Positions 17,748 to 26,453 of a DNA stretch of 64,000 bases are shown here, piece after piece. The stretch is taken from assembly GCF_000238255.3 (NCBI RefSeq), contig NZ_CP011040.1:1240001-1304000 (forward strand), read 5' to 3'. Within the stretch, counting starts at the first letter, position 1. The number at the start of each line of letters is the position of its first letter. The notes under the pieces are model-generated. The model was given only the letters and a program-made list of their open reading frames with translations. It was not told where the DNA came from and did not search any database. The position numbers and the translations under genes were made by a program. Origin of the DNA: Pseudoalteromonas spongiae UST010723-006. Its GTDB lineage: Bacteria > Pseudomonadota > Gammaproteobacteria > Enterobacterales > Alteromonadaceae.

Positions 17748-19706
17748 ATGCCAGCCATTTTGATATGCTAAACTGCCCCAAAGCGCATGTGCCAACGCCA
17801 CTTTCGCCTCATTATGATCGAGTGGTTTTTCACTCATATAATTATCTGCGCTATTAAAATCGAACATTTTCGGTTTTTTCCCTGGCTGCAAAATGGTGAT
17901 ACCTTTATTACTGTAGTAGGCAAAATTATCCGCATACTGCATTAATGCCCTGCCAGTTGTGGTACTTTGTGTTAAATCGCGCCCAATCATAGGCGATTGA
18001 TTAGTTACCCCCATTAATGACAGCAAGGTTGGCGCTAAATCAATTTGGCTAGCAATGGCTTTATAGCTCTGATTATCAAACTCACTGTTTAAAATAATCG
18101 CTGGAATATGAAAATTGTTTACCGGCACTAGAGCCTGACCTAACGCGCGAGCATCGTGGTCAGCAACAATCAAAAACAGCGTATTTTGCCAATACGATTG
18201 GGTTTTTGCTGTATTAATAAACTCACCTAAGGCCAAGTCTGCATATTGAATTGCTTTATGTCTTGCGCGCTCTTTATCATCATACTGAGCAAGCTGAGAT
18301 GGTGTGTAATCAAACGGTTTTATCGCCTCGTTCGGAATTTCAAATGGATCATGATTGCTTGAAGTGAAAATCAGGCTAAAAAACGGTTTTTCTTGTAACG
18401 CCAGCTTATTAAGCTCTGTATTCGCTTGTGTGAACACATCTTGGTCACTTGCACCCCAAGAGCCGACAAAATTTAGCTTATCAATATCATCAAAATCCAC
18501 AATTGTTTGAAAGCCATTGCCGAGAAAAAAGCTTTTCATATTGTCAAAGTGGCTTTCACCGCCATAAATAAACTGCGTGTTGTAACCTTCAGATTGCAAC
18601 AAACTTGCAAGTGTAAAAAAACCTTTCTGTGACTTGTCTAACTTAACCACCGCCCTTGCAGGCGTCGGCGTAAAGCCAGTAACAACGGCCTCAATGCCAC
18701 GTACAGATCGCGTGCCCGTTGCATAAAGCTTGTCAAACCCCCATCCCTGTTGATACAAACTGTCGATATTAGGTGTCAGTGGCAAGCCGTTTAAACGTTT
18801 AACATACTGGGCGCCGAGGCTTTCTTCTAAAATGATCACCAAATTCTTTTTCGCACCTAGGTAGCTAGGTTGCTGTATTTTAAACAATGGATTATTCGGT
18901 AAAGTAAAAGCCGATGTTGGTAAGCCTGTTTCTTGACGAACAATGTTTATAACCTCGCGCTCAGGCATCGCGCCATATAGTTTGCTCGCATTTTTTTCAT
19001 TTAGCAGCGCTTTAACTGCATGGAATACACTATAGGTGGAATTAAGCGTTAGCGAATTCACTAGCGCATCATTTGAAAAAAACACATACGCGGGATTGAT
19101 AGGTCGGTGTCCCAACGTGCCACGTGCAAACAGTATAAGTGCAGCAAGTAACAGTAAAATAGCGACGAGTTTAACCTTTGCTGTAGCGTGAGTTTGCCCA
19201 GTAGTTTTAAACACAAAATAATTGGCTAGCGGCAGCACAATTAACTTAATTGCAGCGACCAATAAAATAAGTGTTACAAAAACAGCGGCAGAATGCCCGC
19301 TCATCAACATTGAAAACACTTCTTTTGGATACACCAAATATTCCACAAACAAACGATTTGGTCGCAAGCCATACTCTTCTATGAACATGGGTGTTGCCAT
19401 TTCTAAAAACACCAAGATTGTTAGAATTAGCACTAAGTAGCTTTTAAGACATGCTAGCCATATTGGTTTTAGCGCTTTAATACTTAATGCAAGCGGTGAG
19501 ATAAGTGCAGGGATAAGCAGTAAATAACCCAACGTACTTAAATCAATGCGTAATCCACCAATTAATAAATTTAACAACGCGTTGGGGTTTGAAAAGTGTT
19601 GATACTGCCAAAGGCTAAAGCCCAAACGAAAAGTGCTAAGTACACCTAGCACACACAAAGTTAATACCAAATACGGCATTAGATGTTTTTTAAGATCTGT
19701 CAGCAT
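17739..19706 (-). CDS. LTA synthase family protein (sulfatase-fold phosphoglycerol/phosphoethanolamine-type transferase)
   Basis: A 655-residue membrane enzyme of the LtaS/MdoB class. Five membrane segments fill about residues 10-230; the periplasmic alkaline-phosphatase-superfamily domain follows. Visible hallmarks are VIILEESLGAQY (metal-binding Glu), the nucleophile region LYATGTRSVRGIEAVVTGF with the catalytic Thr, GGESHFDNMKSFF, SNHDPF and LIVADHDARALG near the C-terminal side. In Gram-negative bacteria such enzymes usually decorate osmoregulated periplasmic glucans or lipid head groups using phosphatidylglycerol. The gene is single, between a convergent unknown gene and a divergent binding protein. 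Confidence 0.88.
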   Translation of the reverse strand: MLTDLKKHLMPYLVLTLCVLGVLSTFRLGFSLWQYQHFSNPNALLNLLIGGLRIDLSTLGYLLLIPALISPLALSIKALKPIWLACLKSYLVLILTILVFLEMATPMFIEEYGLRPNRLFVEYLVYPKEVFSMLMSGHSAAVFVTLILLVAAIKLIVLPLANYFVFKTTGQTHATAKVKLVAILLLLAALILFARGTLGHRPINPAYVFFSNDALVNSLTLNSTYSVFHAVKALLNEKNASKLYGAMPEREVINIVRQETGLPTSAFTLPNNPLFKIQQPSYLGAKKNLVIILEESLGAQYVKRLNGLPLTPNIDSLYQQGWGFDKLYATGTRSVRGIEAVVTGFTPTPARAVVKLDKSQKGFFTLASLLQSEGYNTQFIYGGESHFDNMKSFFLGNGFQTIVDFDDIDKLNFVGSWGASDQDVFTQANTELNKLALQEKPFFSLIFTSSNHDPFEIPNEAIKPFDYTPSQLAQYDDKERARHKAIQYADLALGEFINTAKTQSYWQNTLFLIVADHDARALGQALVPVNNFHIPAIILNSEFDNQSYKAIASQIDLAPTLLSLMGVTNQSPMIGRDLTQSTTTGRALMQYADNFAYYSNKGITILQPGKKPKMFDFNSADNYMSEKPLDHNEAKVALAHALWGSLAYQNGWHAN

Positions 19707-20018
19707 TATTAATCTCAGCTGTGACTACCTAGAGCGTTCTATTTGTTAGACCTTAAACGGCAATACTTAAGAAAAGCTTAAGAAACGGTTTGCTGCAGCT
19801 TATTGCTAAAATAACCTTGTTAACGTAAGGCAAAGGCAATTAGCTGTGTGAAAGCTGAACAATATCGCTATTAAATGCAATTTCTTTGATGTAGCGCTAA
19901 TTCTTAAACGCAAACGCGGTTAATTTTTAGCGCGCATTAAACTATAATTTGTGTCGCTAATTACCTTTTACTCGCGTTCTCTTTGCGCTGCACCTTTTTG
20001 ACTACCGGCTTGTAAATA
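19707..20018. promoter_or_regulatory. Divergent promoter region; TATAAT box for the binding-protein gene
   Basis: The 312-bp gap contains a perfect TATAAT (19943-19948) about 70 bp before the plus-strand ATG, with only a weak -35-like TTAATT (19920-19925). A TTTTTAGCGCGC stretch lies between them. No other structure noted. Confidence 0.4.
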
Positions 20019-20759
20019 ATGACTACGTTTCTTTTCCGCTTTGCTATGGTTTTTTTGCTAACAGTTTTTACCTACACCGCGACTGCACAAACGGGGAATA
20101 ATATTAAATGTGGTATGGCGACAGGCTATCCGCCTTTTCAGTTTATCGAGAATAACCAACCCACTGGCTTTGATTACGATGTGCTGACGCGTGTGTTACA
20201 GCAAGTTAATCAAGAACTGTATTTAGTTGCAGATACATGGGATGAGGTAGTAAACCACTTACGTTTTGCCGAGCTTGATTGCGTCACTGGAATGGAAATC
20301 AATCCGCTGCGAGAAAAGTACTTTGATTTCACCATACCCTATTATTTTCGCTACACCACAGTGTTTGTAAAAGAAGACAGTAAAGACATTGAAATTGTAC
20401 GTGACCTCTACGGAAAAAAAATTAGCGGCGACAAACACTCGCTCACCGAAACCATATGGCAAGAAAAGCATATAAAAGATAACTTTCGTTTAATCCAAAC
20501 TGAGTCAAAAGAGCAAGCGATGTTAATGCTTGCCAACGGTGAAACTACCGCTGCTATTATGCCGCGTTCAGTGGGGCTGTACCTCGCTAAACAGTACGGT
20601 GTTAAAGTTAAAATTGTGCAATCAAATTATCGCGGTACCCCCGTTGCCATTGCGGTCAGAAAAGGCAACAAAGTACTGCTCGACAAACTGAATTCAGCGC
20701 TTCAAACACTGCTTTCGTCAGGCCAGTTAGACACCTTGCAATCTAATTACCAAGACTAA
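20019..20759 (+). CDS. Periplasmic solute-binding protein, family 3
   Basis: A 246-residue extracellular solute-binding protein (SBP_bac_3). It has a signal peptide to about residue 23, then KCGMATGYPPFQFIENNQPTG, FDYDVLTRV, the LDCVTGMEINPLREKYFDFTIPYY motif of the family and a second lobe ending VAIAVRKGNKVLLDKLNSAL. Members bind amino acids for ABC uptake or act as sensors. No permease or ATPase gene is adjacent, so it is probably a stand-alone binding protein or a signalling component. Ligand unknown. Confidence 0.88.
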   Translation: MTTFLFRFAMVFLLTVFTYTATAQTGNNIKCGMATGYPPFQFIENNQPTGFDYDVLTRVLQQVNQELYLVADTWDEVVNHLRFAELDCVTGMEINPLREKYFDFTIPYYFRYTTVFVKEDSKDIEIVRDLYGKKISGDKHSLTETIWQEKHIKDNFRLIQTESKEQAMLMLANGETTAAIMPRSVGLYLAKQYGVKVKIVQSNYRGTPVAIAVRKGNKVLLDKLNSALQTLLSSGQLDTLQSNYQD

Positions 20760-20842
20760 TTTAACAATTGATTTAATTGACAAAATTTATTTAAAGCGTA
20801 GCCTAACGCCACATTTTATTTAAAATCACTACAAGGACTGTA

Positions 20843-21592
20843 ATGAACTGCTCTCATGCGCTTTATTGTGTGGAAGACTTCCTTCAAATTGCTTACTTAC
20901 TTTCAAATCCTATCTTTGCTAGTGGCATCGTAATTCTTGCTTTTATGCTTCGCAATATTCCAGGTCGCCCTTGGCTAATTAGTTTTGCTGCGCTGTCGTT
21001 ATTTTCGAGCGTGTTTTATTCTGCTATTCAAATTGCGCAATATACATTATGGGGCGATTTACTTTATTTATACAAACATTATAACGATACGATGAGCGTA
21101 TTAAATTTATTAAAATTTAATATTTTATTTCCCTGCTTTTTACTTAATTTATGGACTCTGAAAAATCTAAACATACCAATTCATACCTTGTTCTTTTCGT
21201 GGCGAGGACGTGCTACTCGAAGCATGTTTTGGGGTATATCGCTGCTTTACGTAGTATTATGCTTAGGGTTATTTAACGCATTAAATAATTTCTTTAAATC
21301 CAATTCTAGCCTGCCCGTTTACGCTGAAGCGATTTTTTTCTTAGTATTCTTTTTCACCCTGTGTGTGATTTCCTGGATGACCTTAATGATTCACATAAAG
21401 CGTTGGCACGATTGTAATCAGTCGGGTTGGATGATGTTTTTGAGTCTGATCCCTGTGATTGGTCCTATCGGTTGTATGTTATACCTAGGTTTCGCCAAAG
21501 GAACCGATTCGGAAAATAAATATGGCCACCCAGTTTCAGTAGGTGCTGGCGTTACCAATAACCCTGTACCTAATGAAATAAATAACGGGTAA
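20843..21592 (+). CDS. DUF805 family membrane protein with extra N-terminal membrane region
   Basis: A 249-residue membrane protein. The C-terminal half (about 120-235) is a DUF805 domain: SWRGRATRSMFWG, then HIKRWHDCNQSGWM, PVIGPIGCMLYLGFAKGTDSENKYG. The N-terminal 110 residues add two or three membrane segments not typical of DUF805 proteins (about 120 residues). Function unknown. The reasonable AAGGAC ribosome site precedes the ATG. It follows the binding-protein gene by 83 bp. Confidence 0.8.
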   Translation: MNCSHALYCVEDFLQIAYLLSNPIFASGIVILAFMLRNIPGRPWLISFAALSLFSSVFYSAIQIAQYTLWGDLLYLYKHYNDTMSVLNLLKFNILFPCFLLNLWTLKNLNIPIHTLFFSWRGRATRSMFWGISLLYVVLCLGLFNALNNFFKSNSSLPVYAEAIFFLVFFFTLCVISWMTLMIHIKRWHDCNQSGWMMFLSLIPVIGPIGCMLYLGFAKGTDSENKYGHPVSVGAGVTNNPVPNEINNG

Positions 21593-21674
21593 AAATAGAG
21601 CAGCGGTTGCCTTAACCTTGCTTTATCTTTATAACACTAAAGAAAAAACAAACAGATGCTGTTAAGGACTATTT

Positions 21675-22697
21675 ATGGCTATTTATCAATTTCTCGATTT
21701 CACGTTTTGCGCAACAACATTTGCCTTAACGCAATCAGGTAAAGAAAAGCCGATTCGCCCTAAAACAGCACAGGCACTGCTGTTTTTTTTAACACAGCCA
21801 GAGCAGTTAATATCAAAACACGCATTGTTTAAGGCACTGTGGCAAAGTGAAGACGTGCAAGACTACCGCCTTTTCCAAGTGATCAGTGAATTGCGTAAAC
21901 TGGCACCAGAGCAACAGCTTATTCGCACCCAACCTAATCAAGGTTATATTTGGCAAGCTACGGTAACACAGGTAACGCCGGTTCAAAGAGCACAGCTGCC
22001 TTTGCGCGCCATTGCTGCTAGCCTAACCTTAATGGTATCAACAATTACCTGTGCTATGTGGGTATCACATAGCGATACGCCGCCTACAACAAATTTATTG
22101 CCGGCAATGAGCAGCTACTCAAATGCGCTAATCGCTTTTCAAAAAAGTGATTTGGAGAATGCCGAAAAGTGGCTTAACTTTAGTTTGCAAGAAAACCCCG
22201 ACTCCATCGAGGCGCAACTATTGCTCGCTGAAGTGAAATTACACAAAAAAGAGCTCACGCAAGCAAATCAGCTTGCGTTTAAGATTATTAATCAAACGCC
22301 AACTTCAGATTATTATCGTACGCAAGCACTCGACCTATTAAGCCGTATATCATTAGAAAACAGTGAAATAAATGATGCACTCAACTATGCAATTGAAAGT
22401 AAAGCACTGCTTAATTCAAGTTTAGCCGTGTGCAGCAGTGAAGTAGTCAATCAGCGTATTGCGACGATTATCACCAACAAACCAGCAACTGCAAGCACGA
22501 CTCAGCATAACCCAGTTAACAGAGAATCTCTTATTGCAACAATAGTGACAAATAACAAGCAGCAAGCCAACACAGAGCAAAGTGCTGAACACTTGGCGCT
22601 TTGCCACCAACTAAATCAGCCAACCAGTTTTAATTTCACAAATAGCACCTTGCATAGTGATATTTTTGGCTTACGACAACGCACTATGCGCACTTAA
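21675..22697 (+). CDS. Membrane-anchored winged-helix (CadC-like) transcriptional regulator with TPR-like region
   Basis: A 340-residue protein with an N-terminal OmpR/PhoB-type winged helix (about 1-95: RPKTAQALLFFLTQPEQLIS, then EDVQDYRLFQVISELRKL and IRTQPNQGYIW), a single membrane span at about 108-130, and a periplasmic part starting with TPR-like helices (about 145-235). This is the layout of CadC/ToxR-like one-component regulators that sense periplasmic cues. The C-terminal 80 residues are low-complexity. Targets are unknown; the DUF805 gene just upstream or the DsbC gene downstream are candidates by proximity only. Confidence 0.82.
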   Translation: MAIYQFLDFTFCATTFALTQSGKEKPIRPKTAQALLFFLTQPEQLISKHALFKALWQSEDVQDYRLFQVISELRKLAPEQQLIRTQPNQGYIWQATVTQVTPVQRAQLPLRAIAASLTLMVSTITCAMWVSHSDTPPTTNLLPAMSSYSNALIAFQKSDLENAEKWLNFSLQENPDSIEAQLLLAEVKLHKKELTQANQLAFKIINQTPTSDYYRTQALDLLSRISLENSEINDALNYAIESKALLNSSLAVCSSEVVNQRIATIITNKPATASTTQHNPVNRESLIATIVTNNKQQANTEQSAEHLALCHQLNQPTSFNFTNSTLHSDIFGLRQRTMRT

Positions 22698-22836
22698 ATC
22701 TGCCTTACCCTTAAAATTATAAGCCATTAATATTAAAAAAATTATAGCTATTTATAGATGATTATAGATAGTTTTAAATGCGTCGAACGCGGTGACCTTG
22801 TAAGTTGGCCTAATCCAATTTTAATAGGCTAATTAT

Positions 22837-23595
22837 ATGCAATCAGTTAATCGAATTATCGCGTTATTATTCACACTTTCACTCTTTTTTTGCGCTGCGT
22901 TTGTGCACTCACAAACAGTGCAACCACTCGAAAATAATCACTCGACTCTTGCAGCGGTAAAACAAAAGTTGTTTGATTTACTCGGTGAAAATACACAGTT
23001 TTCCGTCGAGCCCTATAACAATGAGCTCCGCTTAGTCACAACACAAAACCATACGTTTTTCGCAAGCCCCGATGGTAAATATTTATATTTAGGACAAGTT
23101 ATCGACACCGAAAGCAAAATAGATCTAACTGAATTAGTAAAGCAGCAGCAACGTGTAACACTTATCAAAACCTTGCCTAGAGATGCACTACTAAGCTATC
23201 AAGCAAGTAACGAACAGCATGTCATCACGATTTTTACCGATATCGATTGCCCATTTTGCCGCAAATTGCATGGAAAAATTGAGGAACTCAATCGTCAAGG
23301 CGTTACGGTTGACTATGTAATGATCCCACGAGGCAAAGTCGGCAGCAGCGCATTTGAAAAAACCGCCGCCGCTCTGTGTGCACGCAATCCACAAGAAGCC
23401 ATGAACCAAGCAATGCAAGTTGGCCACTACCAAGGTAATGTTACAAACGTCTGTGAGAATAACTTAGTTACACAGCAACAGCTGGCACAGCGATTTGGCT
23501 TTAGTGCAACGCCTACTATCTTGCTACAAAATGGTGAAGCCATTTCGGGATTAATCAAAACCGATGAGTTGCTACAGCGATTAGCTGATATTTAA
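22837..23595 (+). CDS. DsbC-like periplasmic thiol:disulfide isomerase
   Basis: A 252-residue protein: signal peptide to about 26, N-terminal dimerisation-type domain (about 35-105), then a thioredoxin fold with the active site C138-P-F-C141 in FTDIDCPFCRKLHG and cis-proline loop ATPTILLQNG (about 230-239). Two further cysteines (in ALCARN and NVCENN) are as expected for DsbC. It would reshuffle incorrect disulfides with DsbD as reductant. The CPFC dipeptide differs from the E. coli CGYC. Gene is single, with dsbD elsewhere. Confidence 0.86.
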   Translation: MQSVNRIIALLFTLSLFFCAAFVHSQTVQPLENNHSTLAAVKQKLFDLLGENTQFSVEPYNNELRLVTTQNHTFFASPDGKYLYLGQVIDTESKIDLTELVKQQQRVTLIKTLPRDALLSYQASNEQHVITIFTDIDCPFCRKLHGKIEELNRQGVTVDYVMIPRGKVGSSAFEKTAAALCARNPQEAMNQAMQVGHYQGNVTNVCENNLVTQQQLAQRFGFSATPTILLQNGEAISGLIKTDELLQRLADI

Positions 23596-24014
23596 CACTT
23601 TCGCTTTCTTATGTTGCTGTACCATATTATAAATTGAGGGTCTATTGAACCCTCACTCCCCATTGTAGTTCGGATTATAAACACATTGTGTGTAATACCA
23701 TCATCTAATCATAAAACCACAACATAGTGCCGTTTTTTGCTTTCAAACCCAGCTTGTACCGATTTACAATATGCCTTGTGCACCACTGAGCAATGTAAAA
23801 CTTACAAATTGCGACTTTTTTACCGAGTAACTCTTTACACAGTTATTATTAAAAAGCTAAGAATCCTTATTAATCCATTGAAATATAAATGAAAAATAAT
23901 AGGCATAAAATTTGTATGCAAGTTCATAAAAAAGCAGAACGAACATATTTACTTCGCCACTGCAGCAATCTACTAAACTAAATGACGTTTACATGAGAAA
24001 ACGGAGATCATTAA
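23596..24014. other. Intergenic region before the OmpA-like gene
   Basis: A 419-bp gap. GAGGGT / ACCCTC (23636-23654, 7-nt loop) lies 40 bp after dsbC but lacks a T run, so its terminator role is weak. The rest is AT-rich and ends in the ompA-like ribosome site ACGGAG. A long leader for the OmpA-like mRNA is possible. No frame or structured RNA recognised. Confidence 0.35.
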
Positions 24015-25124
24015 ATGAAAAAACACACTCTTGCGCTATCTATTTTGGCAGCTGTAACAAGCATGCCATCACTTGCTGAAGATAAGGAAATCTGGCTTGG
24101 TGGCTTTGCCGAATATTACTATGCAGACAAAGATAAATTCCAAGCAATGCCAAAAGACCGCATTGATTGGGGTTGGGGCTTAGAGCTTGGGGAACGTTTC
24201 ACGCCTTCATGGGGTGGTCGTTTTGAATATGCACGCATCGACTTAGAAGCATATCCAGGTCAAGAAAGTATTGACGGTCATCGCTACGGTTTAGATGCGA
24301 TGTTCTTCCCATTCCAAGGCAATTCATACGTATTTGCAGGTTTAAAACACGAATCACTTGATACAGGTTATAACCTAGGTAATTTAGGTGTCGGTATGCA
24401 TTGGCCAGTAGCCGACAAATGGAAGGTAATTACAGAAGTGGCGGCTTACCATGACTTTGGCGAAAATCACAAAGATTACAGCGGTAAACTTGGTCTACTT
24501 TATCAGTTTGGCGGTAACAGTGCGCCTGCAACCGAAGCTCCTAAAGCAGCGCCGGTAATTGACAGCGACAACGACGGTGTTATTAACGCAAACGATCAAT
24601 GCCCGAATACAAAACAAGGTGTACGTGTAGACAGCACTGGCTGCGCTATTGTACTTGATAGCGATAACGACGGTGTTAACGACAACGAAGACAGATGTCC
24701 AAATACACCAACGACAGATAAAACAGACGCACAAGGGTGTACACTGTTTAAAAACATGCAAGACAGCATTAAATTAGCGGTACAGTTTGATAACAACTCA
24801 AGTGAAGTACTTGATCCAAACAGCTCTGACTTACGTCGTTTTGCTGATTTTATGAAAAAATACCCAGAGCAAAATGTGCAAATTGAAGGCCACAGCTCAG
24901 CCCCAGGTAACGCGGTTTATAACCTAAAACTGTCAGAAAAGCGTGCCAAAGCAATTAAACAAGTGTTAATTGATACATACGGCATTGATGAGTCACGTAT
25001 TAGCGCTGTAGGTTACGGTGAAACGCGTTTATTAAACGACGCAAACACAGCTGAAGCACACAGTGAAAACCGTCGCATTGAAGCGAAATTGATGGTTGAA
25101 AAGCGTGTAAAAGTTACGCGTTAA
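24015..25124 (+). CDS. OmpA family outer-membrane protein with thrombospondin type-3 repeats
   Basis: A 369-residue protein: signal peptide (about 1-21), an eight-strand-type beta barrel (about 25-168), two calcium-binding TSP type-3 repeats (DSDNDGVINANDQCPNT at about 183-199, DSDNDGVNDNEDRCPNT at about 219-235), and a C-terminal OmpA peptidoglycan-binding domain (about 255-365) with the NVQIEGHSSAPG and NRRIEAKL motifs. It links the outer membrane to the cell wall. Layout resembles OprF and the marine OmpA/TSP3 porins. It is a single-gene unit with a strong terminator. Confidence 0.92.
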   Translation: MKKHTLALSILAAVTSMPSLAEDKEIWLGGFAEYYYADKDKFQAMPKDRIDWGWGLELGERFTPSWGGRFEYARIDLEAYPGQESIDGHRYGLDAMFFPFQGNSYVFAGLKHESLDTGYNLGNLGVGMHWPVADKWKVITEVAAYHDFGENHKDYSGKLGLLYQFGGNSAPATEAPKAAPVIDSDNDGVINANDQCPNTKQGVRVDSTGCAIVLDSDNDGVNDNEDRCPNTPTTDKTDAQGCTLFKNMQDSIKLAVQFDNNSSEVLDPNSSDLRRFADFMKKYPEQNVQIEGHSSAPGNAVYNLKLSEKRAKAIKQVLIDTYGIDESRISAVGYGETRLLNDANTAEAHSENRRIEAKLMVEKRVKVTR

Positions 25125-25140
25125 TACTAGTAAAAATTAA

Positions 25141-25169
25141 AAAACGGCGAACTTAGGTTCGCCGTTTTT
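25141..25169. terminator. Bidirectional terminator between OmpA-like and SbtA-like genes
   Basis: AAAACGGCGAAC-TTAG-GTTCGCCGTTTTT, a 12-bp stem with T run on both strands, serving the convergent genes. Confidence 0.88.
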
Positions 25170-25178
25170 ATTTTACGA

Positions 25179-26114
25179 TTATTTTGCCGCAAGATATTCT
25201 GCAAACGTGATAAAAAATGGCACACCAATCAGTACGTTAAATGGAAACGTAATACCTAACGACGCGGTAATCGACATACCAGCATTAGCTTCTGGCAAGC
25301 TTTGTTTCATTGCAGCAGGCACCGCAATGTAAGAGGCACTTGCGCCTAATACTGCCATTAATGCAATACCACCGCTACTTAGCCCAAGCATTAACCCAAG
25401 CCCTATGCCCGCAAGGCCACCAATCATTGGCATCAGTACAGCAAAACTAATTAAGAACACACTGTTCTTTTTAACCGATACAAGCTGTTTGCCTGCGATT
25501 AGCCCCATTTTGAATAAAAACAACGCAAGAATGCCCGAAAAAAGATCAATAAAGAAAGGCGATAATTTAGCAACACTTTCACCACCCAAATAACCAATAA
25601 TTAAGCTCCCGAGCATCAGCAGAATGCTTTGGTTCGCCACAAGCTCTTTTTTAACAAATTCACCGTTGATGATTTTCAAGCTGCCTTTTGCTAATACTAA
25701 GCCTACAATAATTGCTGGCATTTCTAATAGAACAACAAACAGCGGGAAGTACGCTTCATACGAAATATTGTTCGCCTCAAGAATAGCAATTGCAACAGCA
25801 TACGTGGCCACACTCACCGAGCCATAATGTGCGGCAATTGCCCCAGCGTTAATTTTATCAAGCTGTCCGAAATAGCGTAAAAGAGGGTATGCGATTAACG
25901 GTAAAACAAGGCCAAAAGCAACGACTGCCAGTGACATTGAAAGTAACGCGGGATCGATGTGTTTTTGCAGTGCAAGACCCCCTTTTAAGCCAATCGCAAT
26001 CATCAAAAACATACTCAGTGACTTATACAGCCCGTCAGGAAATGCTATTTTGGCACCTAATAACTGACTAACGATACCCAAAATAAAAAAAGCGACAACG
26101 GCATCAATAATCAT
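25179..26114 (-). CDS. Sodium-dependent bicarbonate permease, SbtA family
   Basis: A 311-residue membrane protein of the SbtA (DUF897) family, about ten helices. The characteristic segments are MFLMIAIGLKGGLALQ, NAGAIAAHYGSVSVATYAVA (Na+-site-like GSVS), LLEMPAIIVGL, SGILALFLFKMGLIAGKQL and AVLGASASYIAVPAAM in order. SbtA takes up bicarbonate with Na+; heterotrophs carrying homologues use them for anaplerosis or carbon balance. Start overlaps a transcript with the small upstream gene (3-bp gap). A CbbR-like regulator is divergent. A PII-like SbtB gene, the usual partner, is not visible here. Confidence 0.87.
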   Translation of the reverse strand: MIIDAVVAFFILGIVSQLLGAKIAFPDGLYKSLSMFLMIAIGLKGGLALQKHIDPALLSMSLAVVAFGLVLPLIAYPLLRYFGQLDKINAGAIAAHYGSVSVATYAVAIAILEANNISYEAYFPLFVVLLEMPAIIVGLVLAKGSLKIINGEFVKKELVANQSILLMLGSLIIGYLGGESVAKLSPFFIDLFSGILALFLFKMGLIAGKQLVSVKKNSVFLISFAVLMPMIGGLAGIGLGLMLGLSSGGIALMAVLGASASYIAVPAAMKQSLPEANAGMSITASLGITFPFNVLIGVPFFITFAEYLAAK

Positions 26115-26117
26115 GGT

Positions 26118-26336
26118 TTATTTTTCTTCCACGCGTTGCATATAGTGGGCCGCGGCAGGTCGAGACAAGCCTAGCTTGTTGCGTGCGACTAACTGTGAAT
26201 AAAGTGAAAAGCTAAACAATAACGCTGCAACAATAACAAATGCCAACTGAGGCTGACCAATTTGACTGCTCAGCGCATAGAACGCCAGCAGCATTGCACA
26301 GGTAACGAGAGACAATATAAAACTTCGGTTCTTCAT
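26118..26336 (-). CDS. Small two-helix membrane protein in the sbtA operon
   Basis: A 72-residue protein with two membrane segments (about 6-23 and 29-48) and a basic C-terminal tail (ARNKLGLSRPAAAHYMQRVEEK). It ends 3 bp before the SbtA-like start, so the two are surely cotranscribed. No family recognised. It could be a regulatory or stability subunit of the permease, which would be new for SbtA systems. Confidence 0.65.
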   Translation of the reverse strand: MKNRSFILSLVTCAMLLAFYALSSQIGQPQLAFVIVAALLFSFSLYSQLVARNKLGLSRPAAAHYMQRVEEK

Positions 26337-26390
26337 TTTACTTTCCCATCCATTAAATTAAGCGACAAAAAAAGTTTACACACCGTTTTG

Positions 26391-26442
26391 ATTAGATAAA
26401 AATAGATATTAACTATATTTAAATTAGATTTTTATCTAATTT
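26391..26442. promoter_or_regulatory. LysR-type operator between sbtA operon and CbbR-like gene
   Basis: A perfect 13-bp inverted pair, ATTAGATAAAAAT (26391-26403) and ATTTTTATCTAAT (26428-26440), plus a nested hairpin AAATTAGAT-TTTT-ATCTAATTT (26421-26442). Three ATTAGAT half-sites sit upstream of both divergent genes, as expected for a LysR regulator and its target. Confidence 0.6.
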
Positions 26443-26453
26443 AGTGTTTTGGA

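Noticed and set aside
22739..22772. TTATAGAT repeats before the DsbC-like gene
   Set aside because: Short AT-rich direct repeats of low information content; could be promoter context but nothing specific.
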